A DNA stretch of 64,000 nt from Palsa-883 sp035486355. Its GTDB lineage: Bacteria; Pseudomonadota; Alphaproteobacteria; Acetobacterales; Acetobacteraceae. Position 1 is the stretch's first letter. Every line of letters starts with the position of its first letter. Below are positions 1-8,636 of this stretch, one piece after another. The position numbers and the translations under genes were made by a program. The stretch covers positions 22,604-86,603 of the forward strand of contig DATHNE010000071.1 in assembly GCA_035486355.1 (NCBI GenBank). The letters are read 5' to 3'. The notes beneath the pieces are model-generated. The model searched no databases. It was given only the letters and a program-made list of their open reading frames with translations, and was not told where the DNA came from.

Positions 1-652
1 CCCCGTCGATCTCGAAGATCAAGTCGGTCGGGGTCCAAAGGACGCCGTAGTCGTGGAATCCGGCGGCCAGGTTGCAGGCGCACTTGCTGTCGCACCCAAC
101 TGCGCCACCTCCAGGATGCCAGTCGTGCAAGGTCATGTGTACGTCGTTGGGATAGTGCGCCTCGACAATGTCGATCTCGTAGCCAGCATCACTGACGAGC
201 CAGAATGCGTTGTTGAGTCCGGTGATGTCGGCTGTCTGGATGCTGGCCTCGAACAGGCCGTAGAGCTGCTTGGTCGTGCTGATCATTGAGCCGGTCGCCC
301 ATCTGGCATGACAGGCCGATGTGGCGGTGGTCCTGAGCTGCAGGCCGCCTGGAGCCGCGACCACATTGGCGGGCAGCCGGCAGGACTTGAGATCTGATCT
401 ATCGTCGGTCTGCAGCGTCCATTGCGACCGAAGCACGCCCGCATTGGCGAAATCGGTTGCGAAAATCGGGCGATGCGACCGATACTGGGCGACCAGAGCG
501 CGGTCGGCCGCAGCGACGGGCCTGCGTGTTCCCCAGGACTGGTTGGGATTGCCCCAAGTCGCAGGTCCCATCGGCGCCGCCATGGGCCTGGGCGACCACA
601 GGGCGAAGGCAAGTCCAACCGCAGCGAATCCAAGCAAACGCGACAGGCGCAT
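1..652 (-). CDS. Glycoside hydrolase family 16-like secreted protein, partial (runs off the left edge)
   Basis: Reading the minus strand from the ATG at 650-652 gives 217 open codons to the window edge. Residues 1-25 resemble a signal peptide (basic start, then an Ala/Leu/Gly-rich stretch ending near APMG). Residues 60-125 read as the first beta strands of a GH16 jelly roll, and EIDIVE at 159-164 is the family catalytic signature ExDxxE (nucleophile E159, acid/base E164). GH16 enzymes cut beta-1,3 or beta-1,4 glucans and galactans; the substrate cannot be told from this part. The C-terminal third lies outside the window. It sits 43 bp downstream of another secreted hydrolase on the same strand, so the two are probably co-transcribed. 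Confidence 0.8.
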   Translation of the reverse strand, partial: MRLSRLLGFAAVGLAFALWSPRPMAAPMGPATWGNPNQSWGTRRPVAAADRALVAQYRSHRPIFATDFANAGVLRSQWTLQTDDRSDLKSCRLPANVVAAPGGLQLRTTATSACHARWATGSMISTTKQLYGLFEASIQTADITGLNNAFWLVSDAGYEIDIVEAHYPNDVHMTLHDWHPGGGAVGCDSKCACNLAAGFHDYGVLWTPTDLIFEIDG

Positions 653-695
653 ATTCACAACTCCGAGGGTCGGGGTTTTCAAGCCAGACACAGCG

Positions 696-1847
696 TCACA
701 TCGGCGCCACCGCCAGACGGCCGCTTTCGGTCAAAGCGCCGCAGAGGAAGGCGCTGTCGTGGTCCTCTTTGGACGCGTGAATCTGGCCCTGCCACGTATA
801 GTACAGCGACCCGCCCAACCTATGCTGCGCGGCCAGACCCTGCAGCACGCTGCGCATCTCGCGAACCATGGCGATCCGGGCGGCATCATTGATCGGGCAG
901 GCGTTCAGGCCGTTGAGGCCGTTGAAGTTCCATTCGGTCACCCAGCACGGCTTTCCCTGCGCCGCGCCCGGCGGCCCGCATTCCGTCAGGCCGTTGAGGT
1001 CGAGATGCGCGCGAAGGGCGGCTTGGCCCGCAGTTGTGCCCGGACTGACCACCAGGGGATAGAAGTGCAGGCCATAGCCGTCGACCAGCCGGTCCAGGCC
1101 GTGGGCCTGCAGGAAATGGAGCGTCGCATCGACGCTGACCGCGTCGGCCTTGACGCTACGAAGCCATTTGCCGGAGTCGTCGAGGTCGGCGAGCCCGGCG
1201 GAGACGATCGGCGTGCGCCGATTGAGCGTCGAGTGGTCGCGGATGTCCTTCAGCGCGGCCAGGGTCTGCAGGTAGCGGAGATAGCCCTGGGCGATCGTCT
1301 GCCCCTCGGGGTCGCTGGCTAGGTCCGCCTCGGTCAGCACCCGCCCTTGCGCCGGCAGGGGAAAGTCGGCGTTGAAGCCGGTCCAGTTGATCTCGTTGCC
1401 CAGCTCGAAGCCGGCGAGCACGATGCCTTTGCTTTCGAGTTTGGCCAGCTCCGGGCCGATGTTGGCCTTGAAGGTATCGGCGTTGGCCGTCGAAAGCGGC
1501 CAACCGCTCCAGAGGCCCTTGCCCTTATAGGCGGCGGGCAATTGCTTCCACAGGGTGCCGGGGTCGGGGTAGACGCCGACGAGCCATTCGATCTTGATGC
1601 CATGCGCATAGGCGCGCTGTGCGAACGCCAGGCCCTGGTCGTTGCCGGGGATCCCCGCCCGGATGACGTGGACGCGGGCCGCCTGCTGGGCTGCAAACGT
1701 CGCTTCCTGTTCCGGGACAGTCTGCTTGTACGGCTCATTGACGAGGTTGGCGCCCACGACGGGCGGCGGCGGACCCGCCTGGGCCGGCGCCGCGACGGCG
1801 GCCATCAGCACGCAGAAGGCAGAGGCGATCGACGTCAAACGCTTCAT
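696..1847 (-). CDS. Secreted clan GH-A-like glycoside hydrolase
   Basis: 383 aa with a signal peptide (MKRLTSIASAFCVLMAAVAA, cleavage near residue 24). The body looks like a (beta/alpha)8 glycosidase: GNEIN at 150-154 supplies the Asn-Glu acid/base pair of clan GH-A (E152), HFY at 261-263 is the usual strand 6 motif, and VTEWNF at 303-308 carries the likely nucleophile E305. This pattern occurs in GH5/GH39/GH79-type enzymes, but I cannot assign a family number. It is presumably exported to act on a polysaccharide together with the adjacent GH16-like enzyme. The start is supported by the signal peptide; upstream is about 250 bp without a recognisable gene. Confidence 0.7.
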   Translation of the reverse strand: MKRLTSIASAFCVLMAAVAAPAQAGPPPPVVGANLVNEPYKQTVPEQEATFAAQQAARVHVIRAGIPGNDQGLAFAQRAYAHGIKIEWLVGVYPDPGTLWKQLPAAYKGKGLWSGWPLSTANADTFKANIGPELAKLESKGIVLAGFELGNEINWTGFNADFPLPAQGRVLTEADLASDPEGQTIAQGYLRYLQTLAALKDIRDHSTLNRRTPIVSAGLADLDDSGKWLRSVKADAVSVDATLHFLQAHGLDRLVDGYGLHFYPLVVSPGTTAGQAALRAHLDLNGLTECGPPGAAQGKPCWVTEWNFNGLNGLNACPINDAARIAMVREMRSVLQGLAAQHRLGGSLYYTWQGQIHASKEDHDSAFLCGALTESGRLAVAPM

Positions 1848-2093
1848 CTGAGAATCTCCAGTCCATCGGGCATTGGATTGGCGGTCGTGCTGGACGTCGT
1901 AAGGGCCGGTAGTCGAAAGTGACGACGGCGCGGTGAACTTCGCCGGAACAGCGCCCGGACTCGTCGGCTTGTGGCCTCACCAGGCCCGCCTGCGGTCGAA
2001 TGGATGGCGGCGCTTCTGGGCAGTTTATGGCGCCCGGGGATAAACTGGCTAAGTCTTCCCGAAGATATCGAGGATCAGATCAATGCCGGTCGC

Positions 2094-2396
2094 TTACGGA
2101 TTGGGCGGGCCGAATTCCCGAACCACTTCGTACATGCCGGGGTCAAACCGGGCGATGGACAGCGCCGCTTCGAGAAATGGGCGCTGAGCCGGGTCCTGGC
2201 GCATGGCCTCGTAATCGGTGAGGCTGCTCCAGCGGGCGTACATCGTGACCTTGGCGCCGTCTGTGCTGCGGTGAAGCGTGGATGAGACGAAGCCCGGCGC
2301 CTTGCTGACGATCTCGTCCGTGACTTGGGTCAGGATATCGACCAGCCGCTGCTGATTGGTGGGATCGACATGGAAGACGTTGATGAAGACAATCAT
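2094..2396 (-). CDS. Antibiotic biosynthesis monooxygenase (ABM) domain protein
   Basis: A 100 aa single-domain protein of the dimeric alpha/beta-barrel ABM fold. It starts MIVFINVFHVDP and contains a central APGFVSSTLH strand, WSSLTDYEAM, and a C-terminal helix and strand. ABM proteins range from cofactor-independent oxygenases to heme-binding proteins to proteins with no known activity, so no substrate is proposed. An in-frame GTG lies two codons upstream; the ATG at 2396 was chosen because an AGGTG stretch lies just ahead. It is downstream of the toxin-antitoxin remnant on the same strand but has no obvious link to it. Confidence 0.65.
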   Translation of the reverse strand: MIVFINVFHVDPTNQQRLVDILTQVTDEIVSKAPGFVSSTLHRSTDGAKVTMYARWSSLTDYEAMRQDPAQRPFLEAALSIARFDPGMYEVVREFGPPNP

Positions 2397-2425
2397 TGTC
2401 ACCTGATGATTTTGAAACCAGGGCG

Positions 2426-2764
2426 TCAGGCAGGTACGGCCTGCCTGGACGGCGGCGGCGCTGACGTTCGGTCATGGACCTCGACCAAAACCTCCACGTC
2501 CTGGCCCAGCCGATCGAGCACGTTCATCAGCCGGTCGACGGTGAAGCGCTCCAGCTTCACTTGCCGGATGCGCGAGAAATCCGCCGCGGCGATCCCGGTC
2601 AGTTCCTGCGCCTTACGGATGGTGAGGCTGCGATCGTCGAGCACGCCGATGATCTTCGCCGCCAGGATGGCGCGTAGCTGTTCGAGGTTCGGATTGGGGA
2701 GGCCGAGGTCGCGGAAGACGTTACCGCTGCCGTGAACCAGCTCCTTGTCGTCGTCGGGTCTCAC
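2426..2764 (-). CDS. HigA-type XRE-family antitoxin
   Basis: 112 aa. Residues about 40-70 (RSLTIRKAQELTGI then ADFSRIRQ) form a helix-turn-helix, followed by FTVDRLMNVLDRLGQDVEV, typical of the short XRE antitoxins that pair with Gp49-like toxins. The start is a GTG whose last bases overlap the toxin stop (GTGA), the tight coupling usual for higB-higA order. Antitoxins of this class bind the toxin and repress their own promoter. The gene is intact although the toxin ahead of it is not. It could now act as a free repressor or an anti-toxin against a related system elsewhere. Confidence 0.75.
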   Translation of the reverse strand: MRPDDDKELVHGSGNVFRDLGLPNPNLEQLRAILAAKIIGVLDDRSLTIRKAQELTGIAAADFSRIRQVKLERFTVDRLMNVLDRLGQDVEVLVEVHDRTSAPPPSRQAVPA

Positions 2765-3113
2765 TTCAGCGCCTCCTTCAGTCTTTTGAGCCGCTCCCGC
2801 ATCAGGTCGATCTCGTGCTTGGGCGTCGCAATGCCGCTCGTCGATTTCTTCTGGAAGGCATGCACCACCCAGATCGCCTCGCCGATCTGACGCGCGTAGA
2901 CGACCCGGAAGGCGTCGCGCGACGCTTCGGCGCCAGTTCCATCACACCGGACCCGAGCCCGGGCAGCGGCTTGGCAATGTCCGGCATGCGGCCCTCGGCC
3001 ACGACCGTGAGAGCGCGTGCGAACTTCAGGCGGGCGTCCTCCGGGAAGTCCGCGCAGTCGCTTTGCGCGCCCCTGATCCAACTGATCGATCGAGTGTCTC
3101 AGACGGTGTTCAT
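2761..3113 (-). pseudogene. HigB/Gp49-like toxin, broken by a stop and a frameshift
   Basis: The natural start is the ATG at 3111-3113. Codon 5 is TGA, after which the same frame continues with SWIRGAQSDCADFPEDA, a conserved run with IAKPLPGLGSGVMELAP, and then loses homology. From about 2930 the conserved part resumes in another frame: DAFRVVYARQIG, WVVHAFQKKS, TPKHEIDLMRERLKRLKEAL. Joined, the pieces make a normal Gp49-like RelE-fold toxin of about 115 aa. The two lesions would prevent production of full-length toxin unless they are sequencing errors. The gene overlaps the intact antitoxin by 4 bp. Confidence 0.75.
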
Positions 3114-3354
3114 GGTGGCAAATTTGACATCAAAGGACAAGTGAATTGAGGTGCTCACCCCCTCAAGAGCGCCCTCGGGCGCGCGGGAGCAAGGCGATCC
3201 GTCGCGCCGGCGCATCGAACTCGATGCGTGGAGCCGGCGCTCGGGCTCACGTCAGGCGGCCCGCTTGAGCTTGGTCCGCTCGGCCTTCGGCTTGGCCGCC
3301 GGCGGGGTCTCGGCCGCATCTCCGTTCGCGGAGCCGCCCTTTGCCTCGTCCTGG

Positions 3355-4417
3355 GCCGCGGCTTTCAACGGCCAGTTCTGGTTCGCCCAGCTGAACGGGT
3401 CGGCCGCGGTCGTGCTTTTCTTCGGGCTGTCCGGTTACGTGCTGACTCACCGAGCACTGGCGACCGGTGATATCGCAGCCTGCTGTGCGGCATGATCAAG
3501 CGGTGGCCGCGCCGGGCAGGGCCGGTTCTGCTGACGGTGGTTGGCGCGTGACTGTTGATCGCGCTGGGTTGGACAACTTACGCGCCGGTGGTGACCGTCA
3601 CGGGATCGCCTTGGCTGGCGACGTTCGGTGGCGCGGTCGCCCCGGGCACCACACTGGTGCCGAGCCTGCTTGACGCCGTGCGGGAGGGATCAATCCGCAC
3701 GTTCCTGTCCTGCGATCGCGCCTATGACAGTTTCATCTGGACGACGCAGCTGGAGTTCTATGGCAGCTTCCTGGCATTCGCGCTCGCGATCGCCATGACA
3801 TGCTGCGCAACGCGCCGCGCGGTCTGATCATGGCCGCACTGCTCGCCAGTGCTGCCCTGTCGGTATGGGTGGCGCCCACCATGATCGGTTTCCCAATCGG
3901 GGTTTGGCTGGCAAGGCACACGCCGGAGCAGCCGCCCCGCCTGTCACGGCGGGCAGCGCTGATCTGCTGTGCCACTGGCCTGTGGCTGGCAGGGTGGTCG
4001 CTCGGCTGTGGGCGAAGTGCGTGGATCGCGCGGCATGCGGGCGTCGCGATCCCGCCGGAACTGGCGCAGGCGATCGGGGCGCTGCTGATCATTGTCGCGG
4101 CGCAGGGATGTCCGGCGCTCATGACGCGGCTGTCGGGCCCCTCCGCCGCCTGGCTCGGGCGGCTGTCGTTTCCGATCTATCTGGTGCATGTGCCAGTCCT
4201 GTGTTCGGCGGGGTGCGCTGGCTACCTGGCGGTACAGGGTGTCCTGCCAGCGCCCGGACCGGCCACAATCGCCATCCTGGTCACGGCAACGCTGACGCTG
4301 GCCGTATCCATGCCGTTGGCACAATTTGACGCGTGGTGGACGGGGCGGCTGTCGGGCTGGTTTGTCGTACCGGCCCGGCTCACCGCCGCAGCCGTGGTGG
4401 CAACATCGTCCCGCTGA
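3355..4417 (+). pseudogene. Acyltransferase-3 (OafA-like) membrane protein, degraded
   Basis: Three plus-strand pieces belong to one acyltransferase-3 protein. About 3355-3480 gives NGQFWFAQLNGSA and FFGLSGYVLTHRAL, the family's 'LSGF' loop. 3488-3810 gives a middle part, interrupted by TGA where a Trp codon would be (near 3549). 3800-4417 gives the C-terminal membrane helices with FPIYLVHVPVLC, a hallmark of the last third. The pieces lie in different frames (shifts near 3480-3490 and 3790-3810), and the N-terminus with the catalytic His is not recognisable. The intact family adds acyl groups to extracytoplasmic sugars. With three or more lesions this is a pseudogene. Confidence 0.75.
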
Positions 4418-4424
4418 CGAATTC

Positions 4425-4510
4425 TGGTGCGGTCGAGAAGACTCGAACTTCCACGGGGTTTCCCCCACAAGCACCTCAAGCTTGCGCGTCTACCATTCCG
4501 CCACGACCGC
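4425..4510 (-). tRNA. tRNA-Leu (anticodon GAG), CCA encoded
   Basis: On the minus strand the acceptor arms GCGGTCG (from 4510) and CGACCGC pair fully, followed by discriminator A and an encoded CCA (4427-4425). The anticodon loop CTTGAGG carries GAG, reading CUC/CUU leucine codons. The long variable arm (about TGCTTGTGGGGGAAACCCC) marks a class II tRNA, and the T arm has GTTCGAGTC. The length of 86 nt including CCA is normal for tRNA-Leu. It sits between the acyltransferase pseudogene and lipB, a common place for insertion and decay, though no integrase is present here. Confidence 0.93.
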
Positions 4511-4706
4511 ATCACATGGGGACGGCGCTTCTCGCGCCGGCAGGCGGCGCGGTATAGCGGATGGATGACGGGGCTTCAATGACCGGTGATGTTCTGCGCG
4601 ATAGGTCGGATTGGGCGGGGTTGGATGCCACCGGTGGGTCGCAAGTCGTGGATACCCGCCGGCGCCTGGCCTCAGGTCGGCCTTTGGCCGAGCCCGGGGC
4701 CGGGCC

Positions 4707-5408
4707 ATGACGGGTGTGATCGACTGGTGCATCAGTGATGGATTGACCGCCTACCCGGACGCGCTTGCGACCATGCAGGCGCGGGTGGCAGCCATTCAGG
4801 CGAGCACGGCGACAGAGCTGGTGTGGCTGGTGGAACACCCGCCGCTTTACACCGCCGGCACCTCGGCGCGGGCAGATGAACTCACCGACCCTGCGCGCTT
4901 TCCCACCTTCGCGGCCGGGCGGGGCGGGCAGTGGACGTATCACGGGCCGGGACAGCGCGTGGGTTACGTGATGCTGGACCTGTCGCGACCCCACGCCGGC
5001 GTGCCGGCGCACGACGTGCGCTGCTTCGTGCATGGGCTGGAGGAGTGGCTGATCAGGGCGCTGGCGCAGTTCGATGTGCGAGGCGAGCGTCGGGAGGGGC
5101 GCGTGGGCATCTGGGTCGCCGATGCCGCAACCGCGCGGGAGGCGAAGATCGGTGCGATCGGCGTACGGGTCAGCCGGTGGGTGAGTTGGCACGGGGTGGC
5201 GCTGAATGTCGCGCCAGAGCTGAGCCATTTTGGTGGGATCGTGCCGTGCGGGATCCGGGAACACGGGGTGACGAGTTTGGCGGCGCTGGGGCGGCAGGTG
5301 CGGATGGCTGAGGTGGATGGGGCGCTGCGGAAGGCTTGGGACGAGGTATTTGGCGGCGATGGTGGCATCGCGGCCTGCGCGATGTCCGAGCAGGCAACGC
5401 CCGCTTGA
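4707..5408 (+). CDS. lipB: Octanoyl-[ACP]:protein N-octanoyltransferase (LipB)
   Basis: 233 aa enzyme that moves octanoate from acyl carrier protein to lipoyl domains of 2-oxoacid dehydrogenases and GcvH, the first step of endogenous lipoate synthesis. Family motifs are clear: LVEHPPLYTAGTSA (42-55), RGGQWTYHGPGQ (72-83), KIGAIGVR with catalytic K147, and SHFGGIVPCGI with catalytic C181. The reading frame is open for 32 codons upstream, but family alignment and the start of homology favour the ATG at 4707. No strong ribosome-binding site is seen. Transcribed alone, convergent with the acylphosphatase operon. Confidence 0.93.
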   Translation: MTGVIDWCISDGLTAYPDALATMQARVAAIQASTATELVWLVEHPPLYTAGTSARADELTDPARFPTFAAGRGGQWTYHGPGQRVGYVMLDLSRPHAGVPAHDVRCFVHGLEEWLIRALAQFDVRGERREGRVGIWVADAATAREAKIGAIGVRVSRWVSWHGVALNVAPELSHFGGIVPCGIREHGVTSLAALGRQVRMAEVDGALRKAWDEVFGGDGGIAACAMSEQATPA

Positions 5409-5486
5409 CCGCCTCCCTCTCCCCCAGCCTTCAGCCTTGGTCCGCTTTGCGACCCAAGCCCGCGAGAGCAGGCGGAACCAAGATCA

Positions 5487-5762
5487 TCATAGCGTTGGGC
5501 GCTGGTGGAAGGCGGGATTGTCGGGCGGGTCGTCGAATTCTTCTTCGATGCTGACGACAACCGCCATGCGCGGGCCGCGGCGGCAGCGGCGGACCAGGTC
5601 CTCGACCGCGTCGGCCTCGCCGGCGATCAGTGCTTCGACCGTGCCGTCCACCCGATTGCGAACCCAGCCGGCCAAGCCGGCGGCCTTGGCCTCAATCACC
5701 AGCCACTGGCGGTAGCCGACGCCCTGCACCTGCCCGGCGATGATGATGCGCTTGGCCAGCAT
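5487..5762 (-). CDS. acyP: Acylphosphatase
   Basis: 91 aa, the standard length. GQVQGVGYRQW (10-20) holds the phosphate-binding loop with catalytic Arg18, and GWVRNRVDG (32-40) holds catalytic Asn36. Acylphosphatase hydrolyses the carboxyl-phosphate bond of small acyl phosphates in the cytoplasm. Its start codon overlaps the stop of the ATP12 gene (TGATG), so it is the last gene of a minus-strand operon with the pseudouridine synthase, asmA and atp12. Confidence 0.92.
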   Translation of the reverse strand: MLAKRIIIAGQVQGVGYRQWLVIEAKAAGLAGWVRNRVDGTVEALIAGEADAVEDLVRRCRRGPRMAVVVSIEEEFDDPPDNPAFHQRPTL

Positions 5763-6469
5763 CAGGCCCGCGTGAGTTCAATCATGCGGGCAGCCAGGGC
5801 GATGTCGCCGGCGACGGCGCGGCGACGGGCGGCGGCTTCTTCGTCCTCGCCCCATTGCTCGACCTGGAACAGCTCGTCCAACGCACCCAGCGCGTGCGCG
5901 GTCGCGGCGTCGAGCGCGCGGTCGGCCAGGGCCAGACCCAGCACCAGGCTGCCCAATGACGGCACCGCGATGCCCAACGCGGCCAGAGCCCAGACGTCGC
6001 AGGACGCCACCGCATCGCGCAGCGCCGCGATACTGTCGCGGTGCTGGCGGATCGCGACGATGCCAGAGGTCACGCGCAACTTTGCGCCGTGGCGTTGCGC
6101 AATCCAGTCCAGCCAAGGCTGCCAAGCCTCATCCTGGCGACGCACCAGCGCCTCCGGCGTTTCGGCGCGGTAGCACAGCAGGTCGGCCTCGCCGTAGCGG
6201 GCGATGGCATCGACCGTCAGCCAGCGTTCGGCGGCGACGCGCCCTTGCGCGGTGCCAGCCAGGCGGGTCAGCGGCGTGTCGGCGAAGGACATCTCGCCGC
6301 CACTGGCGCCGCCGGCGCGCTGCCATTCGTCGGCAACCGCCTCGGCCAGCTTCGTGTGCGCCAGGCGCAACACGCCGCCACCCGGCAGATGGACCGGTTT
6401 GCCATCGAGCCGGATGGTAAACGAACCAGCCTCGCGTTCGGCGGTCGCCGTGTTCCAGAAGCGCTTCAC
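5762..6469 (-). CDS. ATP12 family F1-ATPase assembly chaperone
   Basis: 235 aa. ATP12 proteins bind the F1 alpha subunit during ATP synthase assembly and are found in mitochondria and alphaproteobacteria. The N-terminal part MKRFWNTATAEREAGSFTI then LDGKPVHLPGG is the family opening, followed by ADTPLTRLAGTAQGR, CYRAETPEALVRRQ and EAWQPWLDWIAQRHGA, all conserved blocks, and the all-alpha C-terminal domain. The F1Fo genes are not in the window. It is translationally coupled to the acylphosphatase downstream and lies 22 bp after asmA. Confidence 0.92.
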   Translation of the reverse strand: MKRFWNTATAEREAGSFTIRLDGKPVHLPGGGVLRLAHTKLAEAVADEWQRAGGASGGEMSFADTPLTRLAGTAQGRVAAERWLTVDAIARYGEADLLCYRAETPEALVRRQDEAWQPWLDWIAQRHGAKLRVTSGIVAIRQHRDSIAALRDAVASCDVWALAALGIAVPSLGSLVLGLALADRALDAATAHALGALDELFQVEQWGEDEEAAARRRAVAGDIALAARMIELTRA

Positions 6470-6491
6470 GTGCGGACGGTTGCCTCCACAC

Positions 6492-8621
6492 TCATGGGAA
6501 TAGCTTCTTCAGCGTACTCGCCGCACCACTCAACGGCGACTTCGGCTTCGCCTGGCTGGGTGCCGCGGTCGTACCGCTCGATGAACTGGCGGCCGGGGCC
6601 TGGCTGAACCGCGCCAAGGCCAGTGGTTCGGCGCACGCGTCGCCGCCCAATTTCTGCTCAACCGCAGAGCCGATGATCAAGCCCAACCCGCCGGTGCTCG
6701 CCCCCAAGGCCAGCTTGGCCGCGGTACCGACATTGCCGGTGACCAGACCCGCGGCATCAGGTTTGGTCGACGGGTCGGCAAAGGTGCCATCGACAATCAC
6801 CGGCGCGGCGATGGTCGTGCCGGCCACACCCACCGTCGGCTTCAGATGCAGGGCCAGCGTTTCGCTGCCGAAATTCATTCCGCCGGTGCCTGTCATTCCC
6901 AACGTACTGGTATCCAGCATCAGCGCGCGTACCGTCCCCTCCCCACTACTCGCATCCAGCCGCAGCGCGAAGCAGGTCAGCGCGCTCATGCCGGCTTTGT
7001 TGGCCAGGTTGGCAATCTGGGTCTGCTGCAAGATTCCCGCCATCAGCCCGCCCAGCACCTGGCTGTCGATCTGGCCCTTGACCACGGCGACACCGATCGC
7101 GCCATCCAGTGTCGCGGCGATCGCATGCGGGCTGTCGCCGGCGCCTTTCAGGTCGGCGCGAATCTCCATATTGCCGCTCGCGAAGCCAGGCTTGTGCAGG
7201 GCTTTGAGCAAAGTTTGCAGTGCCAGGCTGGGCGCACGCAGGTTCAGGGTGACGGAAGGTGGCGTCGCGTTGGCATCAACCGTCACCTTGGCGTCGATAT
7301 GCCCGCCGGGCGCATCAACCCCGAACGGATCAACCGTGAGCTGCCCCTTCTGGTCCACTGCGTGCAGGGTCAATCCCTTGTAGTCCGTGTCACCGGTCTT
7401 GAGATCAGCGATCGAAACCGTGGCATCCGCGGTCAAAGGACGCAGTGCCTCGAACGGCAACTTGGTTTCCGGAATGACATAGCGGCTTCTGGCGGCCGGT
7501 GCCGGCGCAGCGCCCGAGGACCCGGCCGGCTTGCTGCCGGCCATCGCGGCATTCAGTGCATCAAGGTCGATCCGTTGCGATGACAGATTGGCCTTCATGG
7601 TCGGGCTTGCCCCCTCCCCCTGCGTGAACGACACGGTGCCCGCGAGATCGAGCTGCGGCAAGGTCAGCTTCAAGTCCGATACGGTGAAGGTCTGGCGGTC
7701 GTCGCTGTCGGCGAGCTTGAGCTGGGCCGCGATGGTCTTCAGCGGCGGCAGCGTCGTGCCGGCCAGCGCACCGAGCGCAGCGAGGTCCGGCACGTCCGCG
7801 GTGATAGCTAATGCCAGACCGCGTCCCTGTGTCGGCTGCGCAATGGTCCCATCAACACCCAGCGTGGCGCCAGCAGCGGTTGCCGCCAGCTTCAGCGGCC
7901 AGGGTCCGGTACCCGTGGGGTCCTCTAGCCGGCTCAGCGGGCCGGTGTCGGCGGTCAAGGTGACCGGCGCGCCGTTATAAGTGGCGTCCACCGTCAGGTG
8001 CAGCGGCGCGTCGCGGGAGGAAGCCTCGGCGTCGAGGCTCTTCAACGCCAGCGTGGTCGTGGTGCCGTCGGCTGCGCGCATCGACAGCGTGCCGTCCTCA
8101 ATCCGCAGGCTCGACAGCGACAGTTGCGGCGGCGCGGTGTTGGCGGCGGGTTGCGCCCCCGCCGGCATCGGCGGCGCCGGCGTTGGTGCGGCCGCCGCAC
8201 CGAATTGCCAATTCATCTGCCGCTGCGCATTGGTCTCCAACAGGATATCCGGCTTCACCAGCACCAGCCGGTCGATCTGCACCCGCCTCGAGATCAGCGG
8301 CAGCAGCGCGAGCCGCACATCGAGCCTCTGCAATGTCACCATCTGCGGGCGAGAGAAGCCAGGCGGGTTGCTGAACGCGACGTCGCTCACCTTGAGCGTC
8401 GGCTCCAGGCCCAAGGTCAGGCCGATCGACCCGTTGAGCGCCAGCTGCCGGCCGGTCGCCGCTTGCACGGCGGCGATGATCTGCGGCTTGTAGCTGTTAG
8501 GGTTGAAGGTCGCGACGAAGGCCGCGATGCCGGCGACGCCCAGGACGAGAATGGCACAGACAACAAGTACGATGATGCGCAACACGCGGCGGGGGCGGCG
8601 GCGAGGGGGTCTGCTGGCCAT
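6492..8621 (-). CDS. AsmA family envelope protein
   Basis: 709 aa with a single N-terminal membrane anchor (about residues 14-36, VLRIIVLVVCAILVLGVAGI) followed by the family opening FNPNSYKPQI, and a long repetitive beta-strand body typical of AsmA/TamB/YhdP-like proteins. These span the periplasm and are linked to outer membrane lipid homeostasis. Residues 140-160 and the last 50 are Pro/Ala/Ser-rich linkers. The C-terminal AsmA module (about 480-650) contains GDSPHAIAATLDGAIGVAVV. It starts 15 bp after the pseudouridine synthase stop, so it shares that operon. Confidence 0.85.
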   Translation of the reverse strand: MASRPPRRRPRRVLRIIVLVVCAILVLGVAGIAAFVATFNPNSYKPQIIAAVQAATGRQLALNGSIGLTLGLEPTLKVSDVAFSNPPGFSRPQMVTLQRLDVRLALLPLISRRVQIDRLVLVKPDILLETNAQRQMNWQFGAAAAPTPAPPMPAGAQPAANTAPPQLSLSSLRIEDGTLSMRAADGTTTTLALKSLDAEASSRDAPLHLTVDATYNGAPVTLTADTGPLSRLEDPTGTGPWPLKLAATAAGATLGVDGTIAQPTQGRGLALAITADVPDLAALGALAGTTLPPLKTIAAQLKLADSDDRQTFTVSDLKLTLPQLDLAGTVSFTQGEGASPTMKANLSSQRIDLDALNAAMAGSKPAGSSGAAPAPAARSRYVIPETKLPFEALRPLTADATVSIADLKTGDTDYKGLTLHAVDQKGQLTVDPFGVDAPGGHIDAKVTVDANATPPSVTLNLRAPSLALQTLLKALHKPGFASGNMEIRADLKGAGDSPHAIAATLDGAIGVAVVKGQIDSQVLGGLMAGILQQTQIANLANKAGMSALTCFALRLDASSGEGTVRALMLDTSTLGMTGTGGMNFGSETLALHLKPTVGVAGTTIAAPVIVDGTFADPSTKPDAAGLVTGNVGTAAKLALGASTGGLGLIIGSAVEQKLGGDACAEPLALARFSQAPAASSSSGTTAAPSQAKPKSPLSGAASTLKKLFP

Positions 8622-8636
8622 CGAGCGTCTCCCTGA

